Shown here in pieces: positions 38,677 to 48,263 of a stretch of DNA of 64,000 nt. Position numbers and translations under genes: made by a program. Under the pieces are notes generated by a model that was given only the letters and a program-made list of their open reading frames with translations, ran no database searches and was not told the DNA's origin. Source of the stretch: Streptomyces fulvorobeus. GTDB taxonomy: Bacteria > Actinomycetota > Actinomycetes > Streptomycetales > Streptomycetaceae. Where the stretch lies: assembly GCF_013167895.1 (NCBI RefSeq), contig NZ_BLWC01000001.1, positions 620,001-684,000 on the forward strand, written 5' to 3'. Numbering within the stretch: the first letter of the stretch is position 1; the number at the start of each line of letters is the position of its first letter.

Positions 38677-39108
38677 TCAGCTCGGCGCCGGAACGGTCCA
38701 GGGAAGCGCGATCGAGACCGTCTTGCCCCCGTCCGCCGTGGGGCTGACGCTCAGCCGCCCGCCGCACTCCTTGGCCAGGGAGCGGATGATGACCATGCCG
38801 CGCCCGTTGTCCTGCTGGACGGCCGCGGGCAACCGCCGGGGCCAGCGCGGATAGCTGTCCGTCACCCCCAGGTACAGCTCCTCGTCCCGGTCCAGCCGGA
38901 GGTCAACGGTGAAGGTGGGCGACTGGCCGAGGGTGTGCTGCACGGCGTTGGTGGCCAGCTCGGAAACGATCAGGCGGATGCTGTCGGCGAGGTCGGCGTC
39001 GTCAGGGAGGCCCCACTCGGTGAGTATGCGGGCCACGTATCCGCGCGCCGAGGAGACCGAGACCGGATCGCTCGGCAGAGTGACGGATGCTTCTTGCTGG
39101 TCTGCCAT
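38677..39108 (-). CDS. RsbW-like ATP-binding regulatory protein (HATPase_c_2)
   Basis: A 143-aa GHKL-fold protein of the anti-sigma/anti-anti-sigma kinase type abundant in Streptomyces. The N-box is LIVSELATNAVQHT (~55-68) and the G-box region DNGRGMVIIRSLAKECGG (~102-119). The ATG at 39108 (MADQQEAS) is chosen over longer frames because conserved sequence begins just after it. No sigma factor is adjacent, so its partner is unknown. Confidence 0.85.
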   Translation of the reverse strand: MADQQEASVTLPSDPVSVSSARGYVARILTEWGLPDDADLADSIRLIVSELATNAVQHTLGQSPTFTVDLRLDRDEELYLGVTDSYPRWPRRLPAAVQQDNGRGMVIIRSLAKECGGRLSVSPTADGGKTVSIALPWTVPAPS

Positions 39109-39314
39109 GGCGACGCCGTCCCTTCCCGGCCCGGCCGACACGGGATCGGCCGGGGTTGTGCTTCGCGCCAGATTGACACTGATGCTGCCCCGTGTAAGGA
39201 CGATGCACCAAGATATGCGGGTATCTGTCGCCCGAAGCGGTGAACTCCGCCCCGGAGGAACGAACATGGGCGGGCGCCGCATCCGCCCCCGTGACCGGGC
39301 CCACGGGCCGCGGC

Positions 39315-40475
39315 TCAGCCGGGCTGAGCCGACGCCCCTTCGGGAGCGGTCCGTACGATCGTGGCCACCGCGGCCGAGACCTGTTCCGGCGTCAGGTCGG
39401 CCCGCGCGGTCAGCCGCAGCCGTGAGATCCCGTCCGGTACCGACGGGGGCCGGAAGCAGCCCACCGCGATCCCGGCCGTCCGGCAGTCGGCCGCCCAGCG
39501 CACCGCCGTGTCCGCGGACGGTGCCCTGACGGCGACCACCGCCGCGTCAGGGCGGGCCGCGGTGAGTCCGGCCGCGGTCAGCCGTGCGTACAGGGCCGTG
39601 GCCACCGCACGGGCCCGGCCGGCCCTTTCCGGTTCGCGCCGCAGCAGGCCCAGTGCGCCCAGGGCACCGCCGGCCGCCGCGGGGGCGAGTCCGGTGTCGA
39701 AGATGAACGTACGGGCCGTGTTGACCAGGTGGTCGATGACCCGGGCCGGGCCCAGGACCGCCCCGCCCTGGCTGCCCAGGGACTTGGACAGGGTGAGCGT
39801 GGCGACGATCCCCTCGCCGCCCGCGAGCCCCACGGCGGCGAGCGCGCCGCGTCCGCCCTCCCCGAGGACGCCGAGCCCGTGCGCGTCGTCGACCAGCAGT
39901 GCGGCGCCCTCGGCCCGGCACGCCGCCGCGAGTTCGGTCAGCGGAGCGGCGTCGCCGTCCACCGAGAAGACCGAGTCGGTCACCGCCAGCGCCCGTCCGC
40001 CGTGTGCGTGCAGGGCCTTGCGCACGGCTTCGGGCTGCGCGTGCGGCACCACGGCCGTCGCGGCCCGGGAGAGCCGGCAGCCGTCGACGATCGACGCGTG
40101 GTTGCCCGCGTCGGAGACGATCAGGGAGCCGTGGCCCGAGAGCGCGGTGAGGGCGGCCAGGTTGGCCGCGTAACCGGAGGAGAGCACAAGCGCCGCCTCG
40201 AAGCCGCAGAACTCCGCCAGTTCGCGTTCGAGCTCGGCGTGCAGGGTGGTGCTGCCCGTGACGAGCCGCGACCCGGTGGCGCCCGCACCCCAACGCCGTG
40301 CCGCTCCGGCGGCGGCGGCGGTGACCTCCGGGTGCCGGGAGAGGCCCAGGTAGTCGTTGCTCGCCAGATCCAGCAGTTCCGTCTCGGCGGGGCGCGGCCG
40401 CAGTGTGCGGACGAGTCCCGCGGCGGCCCGGCGGCGGGCCTCGTCGTCGATCCAGTCGAACGGGGCGAAGGACAT
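39315..40475 (-). CDS. bioF: 8-amino-7-oxononanoate synthase
   Basis: A 386-aa PLP enzyme joining pimeloyl-CoA/ACP and alanine, the first committed step of biotin assembly. The PLP lysine is K231 in [11 protein letters not shown]; other marks are [20 protein letters not shown] and [19 protein letters not shown] stands before ATG 40475. It is divergent from bioB, and the spacer carries a strong palindrome. Confidence 0.95.
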   Translation of the reverse strand: MSFAPFDWIDDEARRRAAAGLVRTLRPRPAETELLDLASNDYLGLSRHPEVTAAAAGAARRWGAGATGSRLVTGSTTLHAELERELAEFCGFEAALVLSSGYAANLAALTALSGHGSLIVSDAGNHASIVDGCRLSRAATAVVPHAQPEAVRKALHAHGGRALAVTDSVFSVDGDAAPLTELAAACRAEGAALLVDDAHGLGVLGEGGRGALAAVGLAGGEGIVATLTLSKSLGSQGGAVLGPARVIDHLVNTARTFIFDTGLAPAAAGGALGALGLLRREPERAGRARAVATALYARLTAAGLTAARPDAAVVAVRAPSADTAVRWAADCRTAGIAVGCFRPPSVPDGISRLRLTARADLTPEQVSAAVATIVRTAPEGASAQPG

Positions 40476-40530
40476 GGAGTGGTCCCTTTTGTAGGCAGCT
40501 CACAGACCCTAGCCGCGGTCGCAGCGGGTC

Positions 40531-40554
40531 AGGGTGTGGCAATACCCACACCCT
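40531..40554. promoter_or_regulatory. Candidate biotin operator between bioF and bioB
   Basis: AGGGTGTGG (40531-40539), spacer CAATAC, CCACACCCT (40546-40554): perfect 9-bp arms in the 143-bp divergent spacer. It differs from the GAAC/GTTC-type sites I associate with BioQ. No bio regulator gene is in the window. Confidence 0.6.
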
Positions 40555-40618
40555 TCACCGCCTCTTCTGTCTGGTTCCTCCTTGGCCGATGGCGGTGCCG
40601 TACGCCAGGATCATCGCC

Positions 40619-41785
40619 ATGGACCTGCTGAACACGCTGGTGGACAAGGGGCTGCGGCGCGAACTGCCGACCCGTGAAGAAGCGCTCGCCGTGCTGGCGA
40701 CCTCCGACGACGAACTGCTCGACGTGGTGGCGGCCGCGGGCCGGGTGCGCCGGCAGTGGTTCGGACGACGCGTGAAGCTGAACTATCTGGTCAACCTCAA
40801 GTCCGGACTGTGCCCCGAGGACTGCTCGTACTGCTCGCAGCGGCTCGGGTCGAAGGCGGAGATCCTCAAGTACACCTGGCTGAAGCCGGACGAGGCGTCC
40901 AAGGCGGCCGCCGCCGGGGTGGCGGGCGGCGCGAAGCGGGTCTGCCTGGTGGCGAGCGGCCGCGGCCCGACGGACCGCGACGTCGACCGGGTGTCGCAGA
41001 CCATCGAGGCGATCAAGGGACAGAACGAGGGCGTCGAGGTCTGCGCCTGCCTCGGTCTGCTCTCCGACGGGCAGGCGGAGCGGCTGCGCTCGGCCGGCGC
41101 CGACGCGTACAACCACAACCTCAACACGTCCGAGGGCACGTACGGGCAGATCACCACCACGCACACCTACGCGGACCGGGTGGAGACCGTGCACCAGGCG
41201 CAGGCCGCCGGACTGTCCGCCTGCTCCGGGCTGATCGCCGGCATGGGTGAGAGCGACGAGGACCTCGTCGACGTCGTCTTCGCGCTGCGCGAGCTCGACC
41301 CGGACTCCGTCCCGGTCAACTTCCTCATCCCGTTCGAGGGCACCCCGCTCGCCAAGGAGTGGAACCTCACCCCGCAGCGCTGCCTGCGTGTTCTCGCGAT
41401 GGTCCGGTTCGTGTGCCCGGACGTCGAGGTGCGGCTCGCGGGCGGGCGCGAGGTCCATCTGCGCTCGATGCAGCCGCTCGCCCTCCACCTGGTCAACTCG
41501 ATCTTCCTGGGTGACTACCTGACCAGCGAGGGACAGGCCGGCCAGACCGACCTGGACATGATCGCGGACGCCGGTTTCGAGGTGGAGGGCGCGGGTACGA
41601 CGACGCTGCCCGGGCACCGTACGCAGGCGGGCGGTGGCTGCGGCTCGCACGAAGGAGGCTGCGCGCCCCGCGGCGACACCGCCGGGGAGCCGGCCGGGGA
41701 CGGCGCCGGGGTACCGGCCGCGCGCACGGACCTGGTGGCGGTGCGCCGTCGCGGCGCCGGCACCGGTCTCGCGCCCAATGCCTGA
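40619..41785 (+). CDS. bioB: Biotin synthase
   Basis: A 388-aa radical SAM enzyme inserting sulphur into dethiobiotin. The [4Fe-4S] cysteines are C65, C69 and C72 in CPEDCSYC, and the [2Fe-2S] ligands follow further on (LACLGLL-type and Arg in RLAGGRE). The C-terminal ~55 residues are a low-complexity tail with [11 protein letters not shown], beyond the TIM barrel and common in streptomycete BioB. The ATG at 40619 gives [12 protein letters not shown], preceded by CAGGA. Overlaps bioA by 8 nt. Confidence 0.95.
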   Translation: MDLLNTLVDKGLRRELPTREEALAVLATSDDELLDVVAAAGRVRRQWFGRRVKLNYLVNLKSGLCPEDCSYCSQRLGSKAEILKYTWLKPDEASKAAAAGVAGGAKRVCLVASGRGPTDRDVDRVSQTIEAIKGQNEGVEVCACLGLLSDGQAERLRSAGADAYNHNLNTSEGTYGQITTTHTYADRVETVHQAQAAGLSACSGLIAGMGESDEDLVDVVFALRELDPDSVPVNFLIPFEGTPLAKEWNLTPQRCLRVLAMVRFVCPDVEVRLAGGREVHLRSMQPLALHLVNSIFLGDYLTSEGQAGQTDLDMIADAGFEVEGAGTTTLPGHRTQAGGGCGSHEGGCAPRGDTAGEPAGDGAGVPAARTDLVAVRRRGAGTGLAPNA

Positions 41786-43082
41786 GCCGCTCTCCCCCGC
41801 CGACCTGCGCGCCCTGGACCGGGCCCACGTCTGGCACCCCTACGGCCCGATGCCCGGCCGTCAGGAACCGCTGGTCGTGGAGTCCGCTTCCGGGGTGAGG
41901 CTCCGGCTCGCCGAGGAGGCGTACGGACAGCGCGAGCTGGTGGACGGCATGTCCTCGTGGTGGTCCGCGGTGCACGGGTACAACCACCCGGTCCTCAACG
42001 AGGCGGCGCGCGGTCAGCTGGACCGGATGAGCCATGTGATGTTCGGCGGGCTCACCCATGAGCCCGCCGTGCGGCTGGCGACGCGGCTGGTGGAGATCAC
42101 CCCGGAGCCGTTGCGGCACGTGTTCCTCGCCGACTCCGGTTCGGTCTCGGTCGAGGTGGCCGTCAAGATGTGCCTGCAGTTCTGGCGTTCGGCCGGGGAG
42201 CCGGCCAAGCAGCGGCTGCTGACCTGGCGCGGCGGCTACCACGGGGACACCTGGCAGCCGATGTCGGTGTGCGACCCCGAGGGCGGGATGCACGAGCTGT
42301 GGTCGGGAGCCCTGCCCCGGCAGGTCTTCGCGGATCGGCCGCCGGACGGCTTCGACGCGGAGCCCGACGACGCCTACGTCACGCATCTGCGCGAGCTGAT
42401 CGCGGACCACGCCCACGAGCTGGCCGCCGTGATCGTCGAGCCGGTGGTGCAGGGGGCGGGAGGCATGCGGTTCCACTCACCCGCGTATCTCCGGGTGCTG
42501 CGGGAGGCGTGCGACGCGCACGACGTCCTGCTGGTGTTCGACGAGATCGCGACGGGTTTCGGGCGTACGGGCCGGCTGTTCGCGGCCGGGCATGCCGGTG
42601 TCTCGCCGGACGTCATGTGTGTCGGCAAGGCTCTGACCGGCGGCTATCTCACCATGGCGGCGACGCTGTGCACCTCCCGGGTTGCCGAGGGCATCTCCAG
42701 CGGCGAGGTGCCCGTGCTGGCGCACGGTCCGACGTTCATGGGCAATCCGCTCGCCGCCGCGGTGGCCTGCGCCTCGATCGACCTCCTGCTGGGCCAGGAC
42801 TGGGAGCAGGAGGTCAAGCGGATCGGCGCCGGGCTGCGGGCCGGTCTCGCCGAGGCGGCGGGCCTGCCCGGGGTCCGCGAGGTCCGGGTGCTGGGCGCCA
42901 TCGGCGTCGTACAGCTCGATCACGAGGTGGACATGGAGGCCGCGACCCGGGCGGCGGTACGGGAAGGGGTCTGGCTGCGGCCGTTCCGCGACCTCGTCTA
43001 CACCATGCCGCCCTATGTGACAGGTGATGACGACGTGGCGCGGATCTGCCGCGCCGTGTGCGCGGCGGCGAGGGAGGGCTGA
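41778..43082 (+). CDS. bioA: Adenosylmethionine-8-amino-7-oxononanoate aminotransferase
   Basis: A 434-aa class III PLP aminotransferase converting 8-amino-7-oxononanoate to 7,8-diaminopelargonate with SAM as amino donor. Marks: [10 protein letters not shown] near the N-terminus, [36 protein letters not shown] and the PLP lysine K284 in [10 protein letters not shown]. It begins within bioB and ends 1 nt before bioD. Confidence 0.95.
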   Translation: MPEPLSPADLRALDRAHVWHPYGPMPGRQEPLVVESASGVRLRLAEEAYGQRELVDGMSSWWSAVHGYNHPVLNEAARGQLDRMSHVMFGGLTHEPAVRLATRLVEITPEPLRHVFLADSGSVSVEVAVKMCLQFWRSAGEPAKQRLLTWRGGYHGDTWQPMSVCDPEGGMHELWSGALPRQVFADRPPDGFDAEPDDAYVTHLRELIADHAHELAAVIVEPVVQGAGGMRFHSPAYLRVLREACDAHDVLLVFDEIATGFGRTGRLFAAGHAGVSPDVMCVGKALTGGYLTMAATLCTSRVAEGISSGEVPVLAHGPTFMGNPLAAAVACASIDLLLGQDWEQEVKRIGAGLRAGLAEAAGLPGVREVRVLGAIGVVQLDHEVDMEAATRAAVREGVWLRPFRDLVYTMPPYVTGDDDVARICRAVCAAAREG

Positions 43083-43083
43083 G

Positions 43084-43770
43084 ATGACGATTCTGGTGGT
43101 GACGGGGACCGGCACCGAGATCGGCAAGACGGTGGTGACCGCGGCGATCGCCGCGGTGGCGCGGGACCGCTCGGTCGCCGTGCTCAAGCCCGCCCAGACC
43201 GGCCTGGCCCCGGGCGAGCCCGGGGACGCCGCCGAGGTGGTGCGGCTCGCCGGCGGTCATGTCACCCCGGTCGAACTGGCCCGTTACCCGGACCCGTTGG
43301 CCCCGGCGACGGCCGCGCGCCGGGCCGGTCTGGCACCGGTGCGTCCGTACGAGGTGGCCGAGGCCGCGGAGAAACTGGCGGCCGACCACGATCTGGTGCT
43401 GATCGAGGGGGCGGGCGGACTGCTCGTACGCTTCGACGACGAGGGTTCCACACTCGCGGACGCGGCACGGCTGCTGGGCGCGCCGGTGGTCGTGGTGACG
43501 CCCGCGGGGCTCGGAACGCTCAATGCCACCGCGCTGACCTCGGAAGCACTGCGGAGCCGGGGCCTGGCGTGCCTGGGCGTGGTGGTGGGCAGTATGCCCG
43601 CGGCGCCTGATCTCGCCGCCCGGTGCAATCTCGGTGACCTTCCGGTCGCCGCGGGCGCACCCCTGCTGGGGGTGGTCCCGGCCGGTGCCGGAGCGCTGGC
43701 ACCTTCGGATTTCCGTACGCGGGCGGCGGGTTGGCTGACCGCAGAGCTCGGCGGTCACCGGAAGGTGTGA
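43084..43770 (+). CDS. bioD: ATP-dependent dethiobiotin synthetase
   Basis: A 228-aa P-loop enzyme closing the ureido ring of dethiobiotin. The P-loop is TGTGTEIGKT (~7-16); LKPAQTG and EGAGGLLVRFD are typical of BioD. Last gene of bioBAD; it starts 1 nt after bioA. Confidence 0.95.
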   Translation: MTILVVTGTGTEIGKTVVTAAIAAVARDRSVAVLKPAQTGLAPGEPGDAAEVVRLAGGHVTPVELARYPDPLAPATAARRAGLAPVRPYEVAEAAEKLAADHDLVLIEGAGGLLVRFDDEGSTLADAARLLGAPVVVVTPAGLGTLNATALTSEALRSRGLACLGVVVGSMPAAPDLAARCNLGDLPVAAGAPLLGVVPAGAGALAPSDFRTRAAGWLTAELGGHRKV

Positions 43771-43860
43771 AGACCGGCTGAGCGGTCGTGTGCAGGGGAG
43801 AAGGCGGCCGGTAGGGGGAAGGAATCGAGGGAGCCGTACGTGTTCTTCGAGGAGGCCGTC

Positions 43861-44541
43861 ATGCAGCTGCGCAGCACGAAGACCCCGCGCGACGCGGTGC
43901 ACCACCCCGTCTTCGCCCGGTTCTACGCGCGGATGAGTGTGGCCGCCGACGAACGGGGCGGGGTCGCCGCCTACCGCACCGAACTGCTGACCGGCCTGTC
44001 GGGCCGGGTGATCGAGATCGGTGCGGGCAACGGCCTGAACTTCGCGCACTATCCCGCGGCCGTGTCCGAGGTGGTGGCGATCGAGCCCGAGCGGAGCCTG
44101 CGGAAACTGGCGGTCGGCGCGGGGCTGAGGGCCGAGGTCCCGGTGGACGTGGTGCCCGGTACGGCGGAGGCGCTGCCGGTGAAGAGCGAAGCCTTCGACG
44201 CGGCCGTGGCCTCCCTGGTCCTGTGCACCGTGCGGAACCTGCCGCGGGCCCTGGCGGAGATCAGGCGGGTCCTGCGGCCCGGCGGTGAACTGCGCTTCTT
44301 CGAGCACGGGCTCGCCCCGGACCGTGGTCTGGCGACGGCGCAGCGCGTGGTGGACCGTACGGTCTGGCCGCTGCTGTTCGGTGGATGTCACACGGCGCGG
44401 GACACCCTTGCCGCTGTGGAGGCGGCCGGTTTCGAGCTGGGGACGTACCGCAGGCTGCGCATTCCGGAGAAGGGGCTGCGGCTCCCCTCCTCCCCGTGTG
44501 TCCTGGGCGTGGCACGCCGGCCGTTCCCGGACGTCATCTGA
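43861..44541 (+). CDS. Class I SAM-dependent methyltransferase
   Basis: A 226-aa Rossmann-fold methyltransferase. The SAM-binding motif I is VIEIGAGNGLNF (~47-58), and the acidic VAIEPE and VASLVLCTV motifs follow. A UbiE/small-molecule acceptor type is likely. ATG 43861 follows GAGGAGG at 6 nt; a GTG at 43840 would add seven residues that encode that ribosome-binding site. Substrate unknown. Confidence 0.87.
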   Translation: MQLRSTKTPRDAVHHPVFARFYARMSVAADERGGVAAYRTELLTGLSGRVIEIGAGNGLNFAHYPAAVSEVVAIEPERSLRKLAVGAGLRAEVPVDVVPGTAEALPVKSEAFDAAVASLVLCTVRNLPRALAEIRRVLRPGGELRFFEHGLAPDRGLATAQRVVDRTVWPLLFGGCHTARDTLAAVEAAGFELGTYRRLRIPEKGLRLPSSPCVLGVARRPFPDVI

Positions 44542-44763
44542 GGTGTCAGCCCTCGCTCGGCCCGCCTCAGGCCGGCTGGCCGGCGAGGGCCCGCGACGCG
44601 TCGGGCGGTTCCCGCCGATCCGGACGGCGACGATCCGGAGGGCGACGGTCCCGCCGCCGTCCGTCCGGGAGACGGACCGCTGGGGCACGCCTGTCCTCCG
44701 GCGATGATGCGCACCGGGCAGCCCCACGCCTGCCTGCCGGGGCCTCGCAAGGGGCGGCGCCGA

Positions 44764-45135
44764 TCACCCGCTCCACTGGCGCAGCTCGTCGGCGATGACC
44801 CTGACGTCCGCCTTGCCCTCCTTCACCAGCCGGGCGAGATCACGCACCTGTTCCGGGGAGGTGATGACCTTCAGACCGGAGGCGACGAGATAGCCGTAGG
44901 CGACGGCGGAGGCGAACATCGCGTTGGAGTGTTCGAGCGCGGGAACGTGCAGCAGAAGCTGGAGAAGGGAAGCGGCCCGGGAGTGCGGGTCGCTGTAGAC
45001 GGGGCTGCCGAAGATCTCCGCCTCATGGCGGCTCACGGCCGCGACCAGGGCGCCCCAGTCGACGACCTGCGGATCACCGGGCGTCCTGTGCTCGGCCACC
45101 ATCAGCAGCCAGGAGAGGTCGATCCTCACGTTCAA
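44764..45135 (-). CDS. Fic/Doc-like toxin component with degenerate active site
   Basis: A 123-aa protein, MNVRIDLSWLLMVAEHRTPG onward, of a streptomycete group annotated as Fic-type toxin. The Doc/Fic core HPFxxGNKR appears only as HVPALEHSNAMFASAVA: His and Asn remain in position but Gly-Asn-Lys-Arg is lost, so AMP- or phosphotransfer activity is doubtful. The start is TTG overlapping the antitoxin stop (TTGA); a GTG two codons later is possible. It pairs with the RHH protein upstream. Confidence 0.75.
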   Translation of the reverse strand: MNVRIDLSWLLMVAEHRTPGDPQVVDWGALVAAVSRHEAEIFGSPVYSDPHSRAASLLQLLLHVPALEHSNAMFASAVAYGYLVASGLKVITSPEQVRDLARLVKEGKADVRVIADELRQWSG

Positions 45136-45359
45136 CGGGCTCGTTCGCCCTCCGTGCCGAACTCCTCCGCGAAAACCGACTCGTACTGCTTCATGAAGTC
45201 GGCCGCGGCTTCGACGAAGGTGTGTCCCACCTCGCCCGCGTCCTGCTTCACGAGTTCCTCTATGTAGCGGTTCACGCTCATCCCCCTCTGGAGCGCGCGC
45301 TGCCGCGCGGCCTCGGCGGTGGCCTCGTCCACTCGTACGTTCAGCTGAGTCTTGGGCAC
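45132..45359 (-). CDS. Ribbon-helix-helix antitoxin
   Basis: A 75-aa CopG/Arc-type DNA-binding protein, MPKTQLNVRVDEATAEAARQ followed by GMSVNRYIEELVKQ, which is the beta-strand plus two helices of an RHH dimer. The acidic C-terminus (EEFGTEGER) would bind the toxin. First gene of the pair and probably autorepressing. Confidence 0.85.
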   Translation of the reverse strand: MPKTQLNVRVDEATAEAARQRALQRGMSVNRYIEELVKQDAGEVGHTFVEAAADFMKQYESVFAEEFGTEGERAR

Positions 45360-45479
45360 CTCATCACGCTAGCGCCTCTCCGCTAGCGTCGGCAAGGGCA
45401 AGCCATACGGTGCCCCGTACACGCGTGTGCGGTACGCGACCGCCCCCGCCGCCGGTCAGTCGCGGGGCCTGCCGGCGAC

Positions 45480-45723
45480 CGACCGGGCGCGATCCCGGGG
45501 CGTTGATCCTCGCGGAGCTGGACGGCATCCTCGTCGGCACCGTCATCGTGGGCTTCGACGGCATGCGGTGCCCTCTGTACCGGCTCGCGGTGCGTCCCGG
45601 CCGCCCGGCGCCGCGGCATCGCCGCCGCCCTCCGGGAAACGGCGGAGGAGCGGTTCACCGACCCGCACAGTCCGGAAGGCGGTGCGACACGCCCGGCGTA
45701 CCCCGTTCCCCCACTCGGCTGAC
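45480..45723 (+). pseudogene. Remnant of a GNAT acetyltransferase
   Basis: RDPGALILAELDGILVGTVIVG and MRCPLYRLAVRPG are read in one frame (from ~45480), then RRGIAAALRETAEERF, the acetyl-CoA motif A, in another frame, ending at a stop at 45723. The N-terminal ~40 residues and the part after motif A are missing, so it is truncated at both ends and frameshifted. The 517-bp gap 45360-45876 holds this remnant and the leader described next. Confidence 0.65.
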
Positions 45724-45787
45724 GGCCGGCCCCGGCGGGCCTTACGATGTTCTGTCACCCACCGCCCCCCACGAAAGGTGTGAGCGT

Positions 45788-45869
45788 CCGCCCATGGGCG
45801 AGCCTCCCAGTAGCCGGCATCACGTCCGCCGCGCGGTCCCTCTGCCCCTGCCCGATCATGGGACGGAGG
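45788..45869 (+). promoter_or_regulatory. Possible structured leader of the CNNM/CorC operon
   Basis: CCGCCCATG (45788-45796) can pair with CATGGGACGG (45857-45866) with one bulged base. The right arm overlaps the ribosome-binding GGAGG (45865-45869) of the next gene. Between them lie ~60 nt with several short complementary runs. The arrangement resembles a riboswitch that masks the start, but I cannot match it to a known class. Confidence 0.35.
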
Positions 45870-45876
45870 TGAACCG

Positions 45877-47214
45877 ATGACCGAAGTGCTTCTGCTCCTG
45901 GTGGCGGTACTGCTCTCGCTCGCGTGCGGGGCCTTCGTGGCGGCGGAGTTCTCTCTGACCACGGTCGAGCGCGGCGAACTCGAACGCGCCGTCGACCGAG
46001 GGGAGCGGGGGGCGGCGAGCGCCCTCAAGGCCGTACGCGGCCTCACGTTCCAGCTGTCCGGCGCACAGCTCGGCATCACGGTCACCAACCTGGTGGTCGG
46101 CATGCTCGCCGAGCCGTCCGTCGCCGAACTGATCCGCGGGCCGCTGGAGGCCCTGGGCGCCTCCCCCGGCGTGGCGTCATCTGTGGCTCTGGTGATCGGC
46201 ACCGCCCTGTCCACCGTGGTCCTGATGGTCGTCGGTGAACTCGTCCCTAAGAACTGGGCGATCTCCTCCCCTCTGGCCGTGGCGAAGCGGGTGGCGACCC
46301 CGCAGCGGGTGTTCACCGCCGTGTTCCGCCCGTTCATCAGCCACCTCAACAACACGGCCAACCGCATCCTGCGCCGTTTCGGGCTCGAACCGGCCGAGGA
46401 GCTCGCCTCCGCGCGCAGCCCTCAGGAACTGGTGGCCCTGGCGCGCCACTCCGCGAAGGAGGGCGCGCTGGAGGCGGACACCGCCGAACTGTTCGTACGC
46501 ACCCTGAATCTCTCCGAGCTGACCGCCGAGAACGTGATGACCCCGCGCGTCCAGGTGACCGCGCTCGAGGTGCAGGCCACCGCCGAGGACGTCGCCAACG
46601 CGACGCGCGCGACCGGGCTCTCCCGCTTCCCCGTCTACCGGGGCAGCCTCGACTCGGTCGTCGGGGTCGCTCACATCAAGGACGTGCTGGCGATCCCCGC
46701 CGGGGAACGACCCCGCAAACGGGTCACGGACATACTGCGGGAGCCCTTGCTCGTACCGGAAACGCTCACCGTTGACCGGCTGCTCGACCGGCTGTCCGGC
46801 AAGCTGGCCATGGCTGTCGTCATCGACGAGTACGGCGGCACGGCGGGCGTCGTCACGCTGGAGGACATCGTGGAGGAGGTCGTCGGCGAAGTCCGCGACG
46901 AACACGATCCGCACGAGACGCCCGACCTCGCCCCGGCCGGTGAGGACGCCGACGGCCGCACGCTCTGGTCGGCGGACGGCGCGGCACGCACCGACCAGCT
47001 CAGGACCATCGGGCTGCGTGTGCCTGAAGGGCCTTACGAGACCCTGGCCGGCCTGATCGCCGCCGAGGTGGGACGCATTCCGAAGGTCGGTGACACCGTC
47101 GACCTGACCGGCTGGCGCATCGACGTGGTGGACGCCTCCGGACGCCGTGCCGCGCGGGCGCTCCTGCACGCGCCACACGCCGCCTCTTCCCAGCTGACGG
47201 AGGACGAACGATGA
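45877..47214 (+). CDS. CNNM/HlyC-CorC family membrane protein (long)
   Basis: A 445-aa protein with an N-terminal CNNM membrane domain (~1-190, three to four helices, FQLSGAQLGITVTNLVVGM and ELVPKNWAIS), a CBS pair (~205-330, NVMTPRVQVTAL and YGGTAGVVTLEDIVEEV) and a C-terminal CorC_HlyC domain (~360-430). The family includes magnesium/cobalt efflux proteins; the old name hemolysin is misleading. It overlaps the shorter homologue by 4 nt (ATGA). Confidence 0.9.
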   Translation: MTEVLLLLVAVLLSLACGAFVAAEFSLTTVERGELERAVDRGERGAASALKAVRGLTFQLSGAQLGITVTNLVVGMLAEPSVAELIRGPLEALGASPGVASSVALVIGTALSTVVLMVVGELVPKNWAISSPLAVAKRVATPQRVFTAVFRPFISHLNNTANRILRRFGLEPAEELASARSPQELVALARHSAKEGALEADTAELFVRTLNLSELTAENVMTPRVQVTALEVQATAEDVANATRATGLSRFPVYRGSLDSVVGVAHIKDVLAIPAGERPRKRVTDILREPLLVPETLTVDRLLDRLSGKLAMAVVIDEYGGTAGVVTLEDIVEEVVGEVRDEHDPHETPDLAPAGEDADGRTLWSADGAARTDQLRTIGLRVPEGPYETLAGLIAAEVGRIPKVGDTVDLTGWRIDVVDASGRRAARALLHAPHAASSQLTEDER

Positions 47215-48230
47215 CCGCCGTCCAGCTTCTCATCGGTCTGCTGACCCTTGTCGTCAACGCCTTCTTCGTCGGTGCGGAGTTCGCGATGATCTCCGTACGC
47301 CGCAGTCAGATCGAGCCCCAGGCCGACGCCGGCAACCGGCGTGCGCACAGCGTCATCTGGGGCCTCGAGCACGTGTCGGCGCTGCTCGCGGCGGCGCAGC
47401 TGGGCATCACCCTGTGCACGCTGGTGCTGGGCATCGTCGCCGAACCCGCCATCGCGCATCTGCTGGAGCCCGTGTTCGACGCGGTGGGCGTGCCGCACGG
47501 ACTGGTGCATCCGCTGTCCTTCGTGATCGCCCTGTCGGTGGCGACGTATCTCCACATGCTCCTGGGCGAGATGGTGCCGAAGAACATCGCACTCGCCGAA
47601 CCCGCCCGCAGCGCGCTGCTGCTCGGTCCTCCGCTGGTGGCGTTCGCCAGAGGGCTGCGGCCGGTGATCTTCACCATCAACGCCTTCGCGAACCTGCTGC
47701 TCAAGCTGTTGCGGGTGGAGACCAGGGACGAGGTGTCCGCGACCTTCTCCGACGACGAACTGGCCCGGCTGGTGAAGGACGCCGGGGATGCCGGGCTGGT
47801 CGACGACCGCTCGGCGGAGCGGCTCCGGCACGCGCTGGAGCTGGGCCGCCGGCCGGTCCGCGATGTCGTCCTGCCGGTGGACCGGGTGGTGTCCACCCGG
47901 GTCGGGACCACGCCGGAGGAACTGGAAGGGCTCGCTTCGCAAACCGGCTTCTCGCGCTTCCCCGTCATGGACAGCGAGGCGCGCATCCTGGGCTACCTCC
48001 ATGTGAAGGACGCGCTGGACGCGACGCCGCGCGATGTCCCGTTCCCGGTGACGGCGATGCGCCCGATCGCGCGGGTACGCGCTTCGACGCCGCTCGACGA
48101 CGTACTGACCGCGCTGCGGCGCAGCCGGACGCACCTGGCGGTGGTCGTCGACGAGAGCGACCGGCTGGCCGGGCTCGTCACCATGGAGGACGTGCTGCGC
48201 GAGCTGGTGGGCCGGCCGCAGGCGCGCTGA
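47211..48230 (+). CDS. CNNM/CorC family membrane protein (short)
   Basis: A 339-aa paralogue of the preceding protein: CNNM domain (ALLAAAQLGITLCTLVLG, GEMVPKNIAL) and CBS pair (VVLPVDRVVSTR, LVTMEDVLRELVG), but it ends directly after the second CBS and lacks the CorC_HlyC domain. Such tandem long/short pairs are common in actinobacteria and may form heterodimers. Metal transport is inferred from the family. Confidence 0.9.
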   Translation: MTAVQLLIGLLTLVVNAFFVGAEFAMISVRRSQIEPQADAGNRRAHSVIWGLEHVSALLAAAQLGITLCTLVLGIVAEPAIAHLLEPVFDAVGVPHGLVHPLSFVIALSVATYLHMLLGEMVPKNIALAEPARSALLLGPPLVAFARGLRPVIFTINAFANLLLKLLRVETRDEVSATFSDDELARLVKDAGDAGLVDDRSAERLRHALELGRRPVRDVVLPVDRVVSTRVGTTPEELEGLASQTGFSRFPVMDSEARILGYLHVKDALDATPRDVPFPVTAMRPIARVRASTPLDDVLTALRRSRTHLAVVVDESDRLAGLVTMEDVLRELVGRPQAR

Positions 48231-48263
48231 GCCCCGCCGGCACCCCGGTAATATCGCAGGGCC

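Noticed and set aside
39841..39860. CCCCGAG in bioF, and similar sites in bioB (40815), bioA (42277) and the second lrp (63023), as further lost-base sites
   Set aside because: The reading frames through these sites give conserved residues (for example CPEDCSYC in BioB), so the bases are correct there.
44542..44763. Possible gene between the methyltransferase and the toxin
   Set aside because: Open frames there show no start with a ribosome-binding site and no protein-like pattern; short direct GGCGACG-type repeats only.
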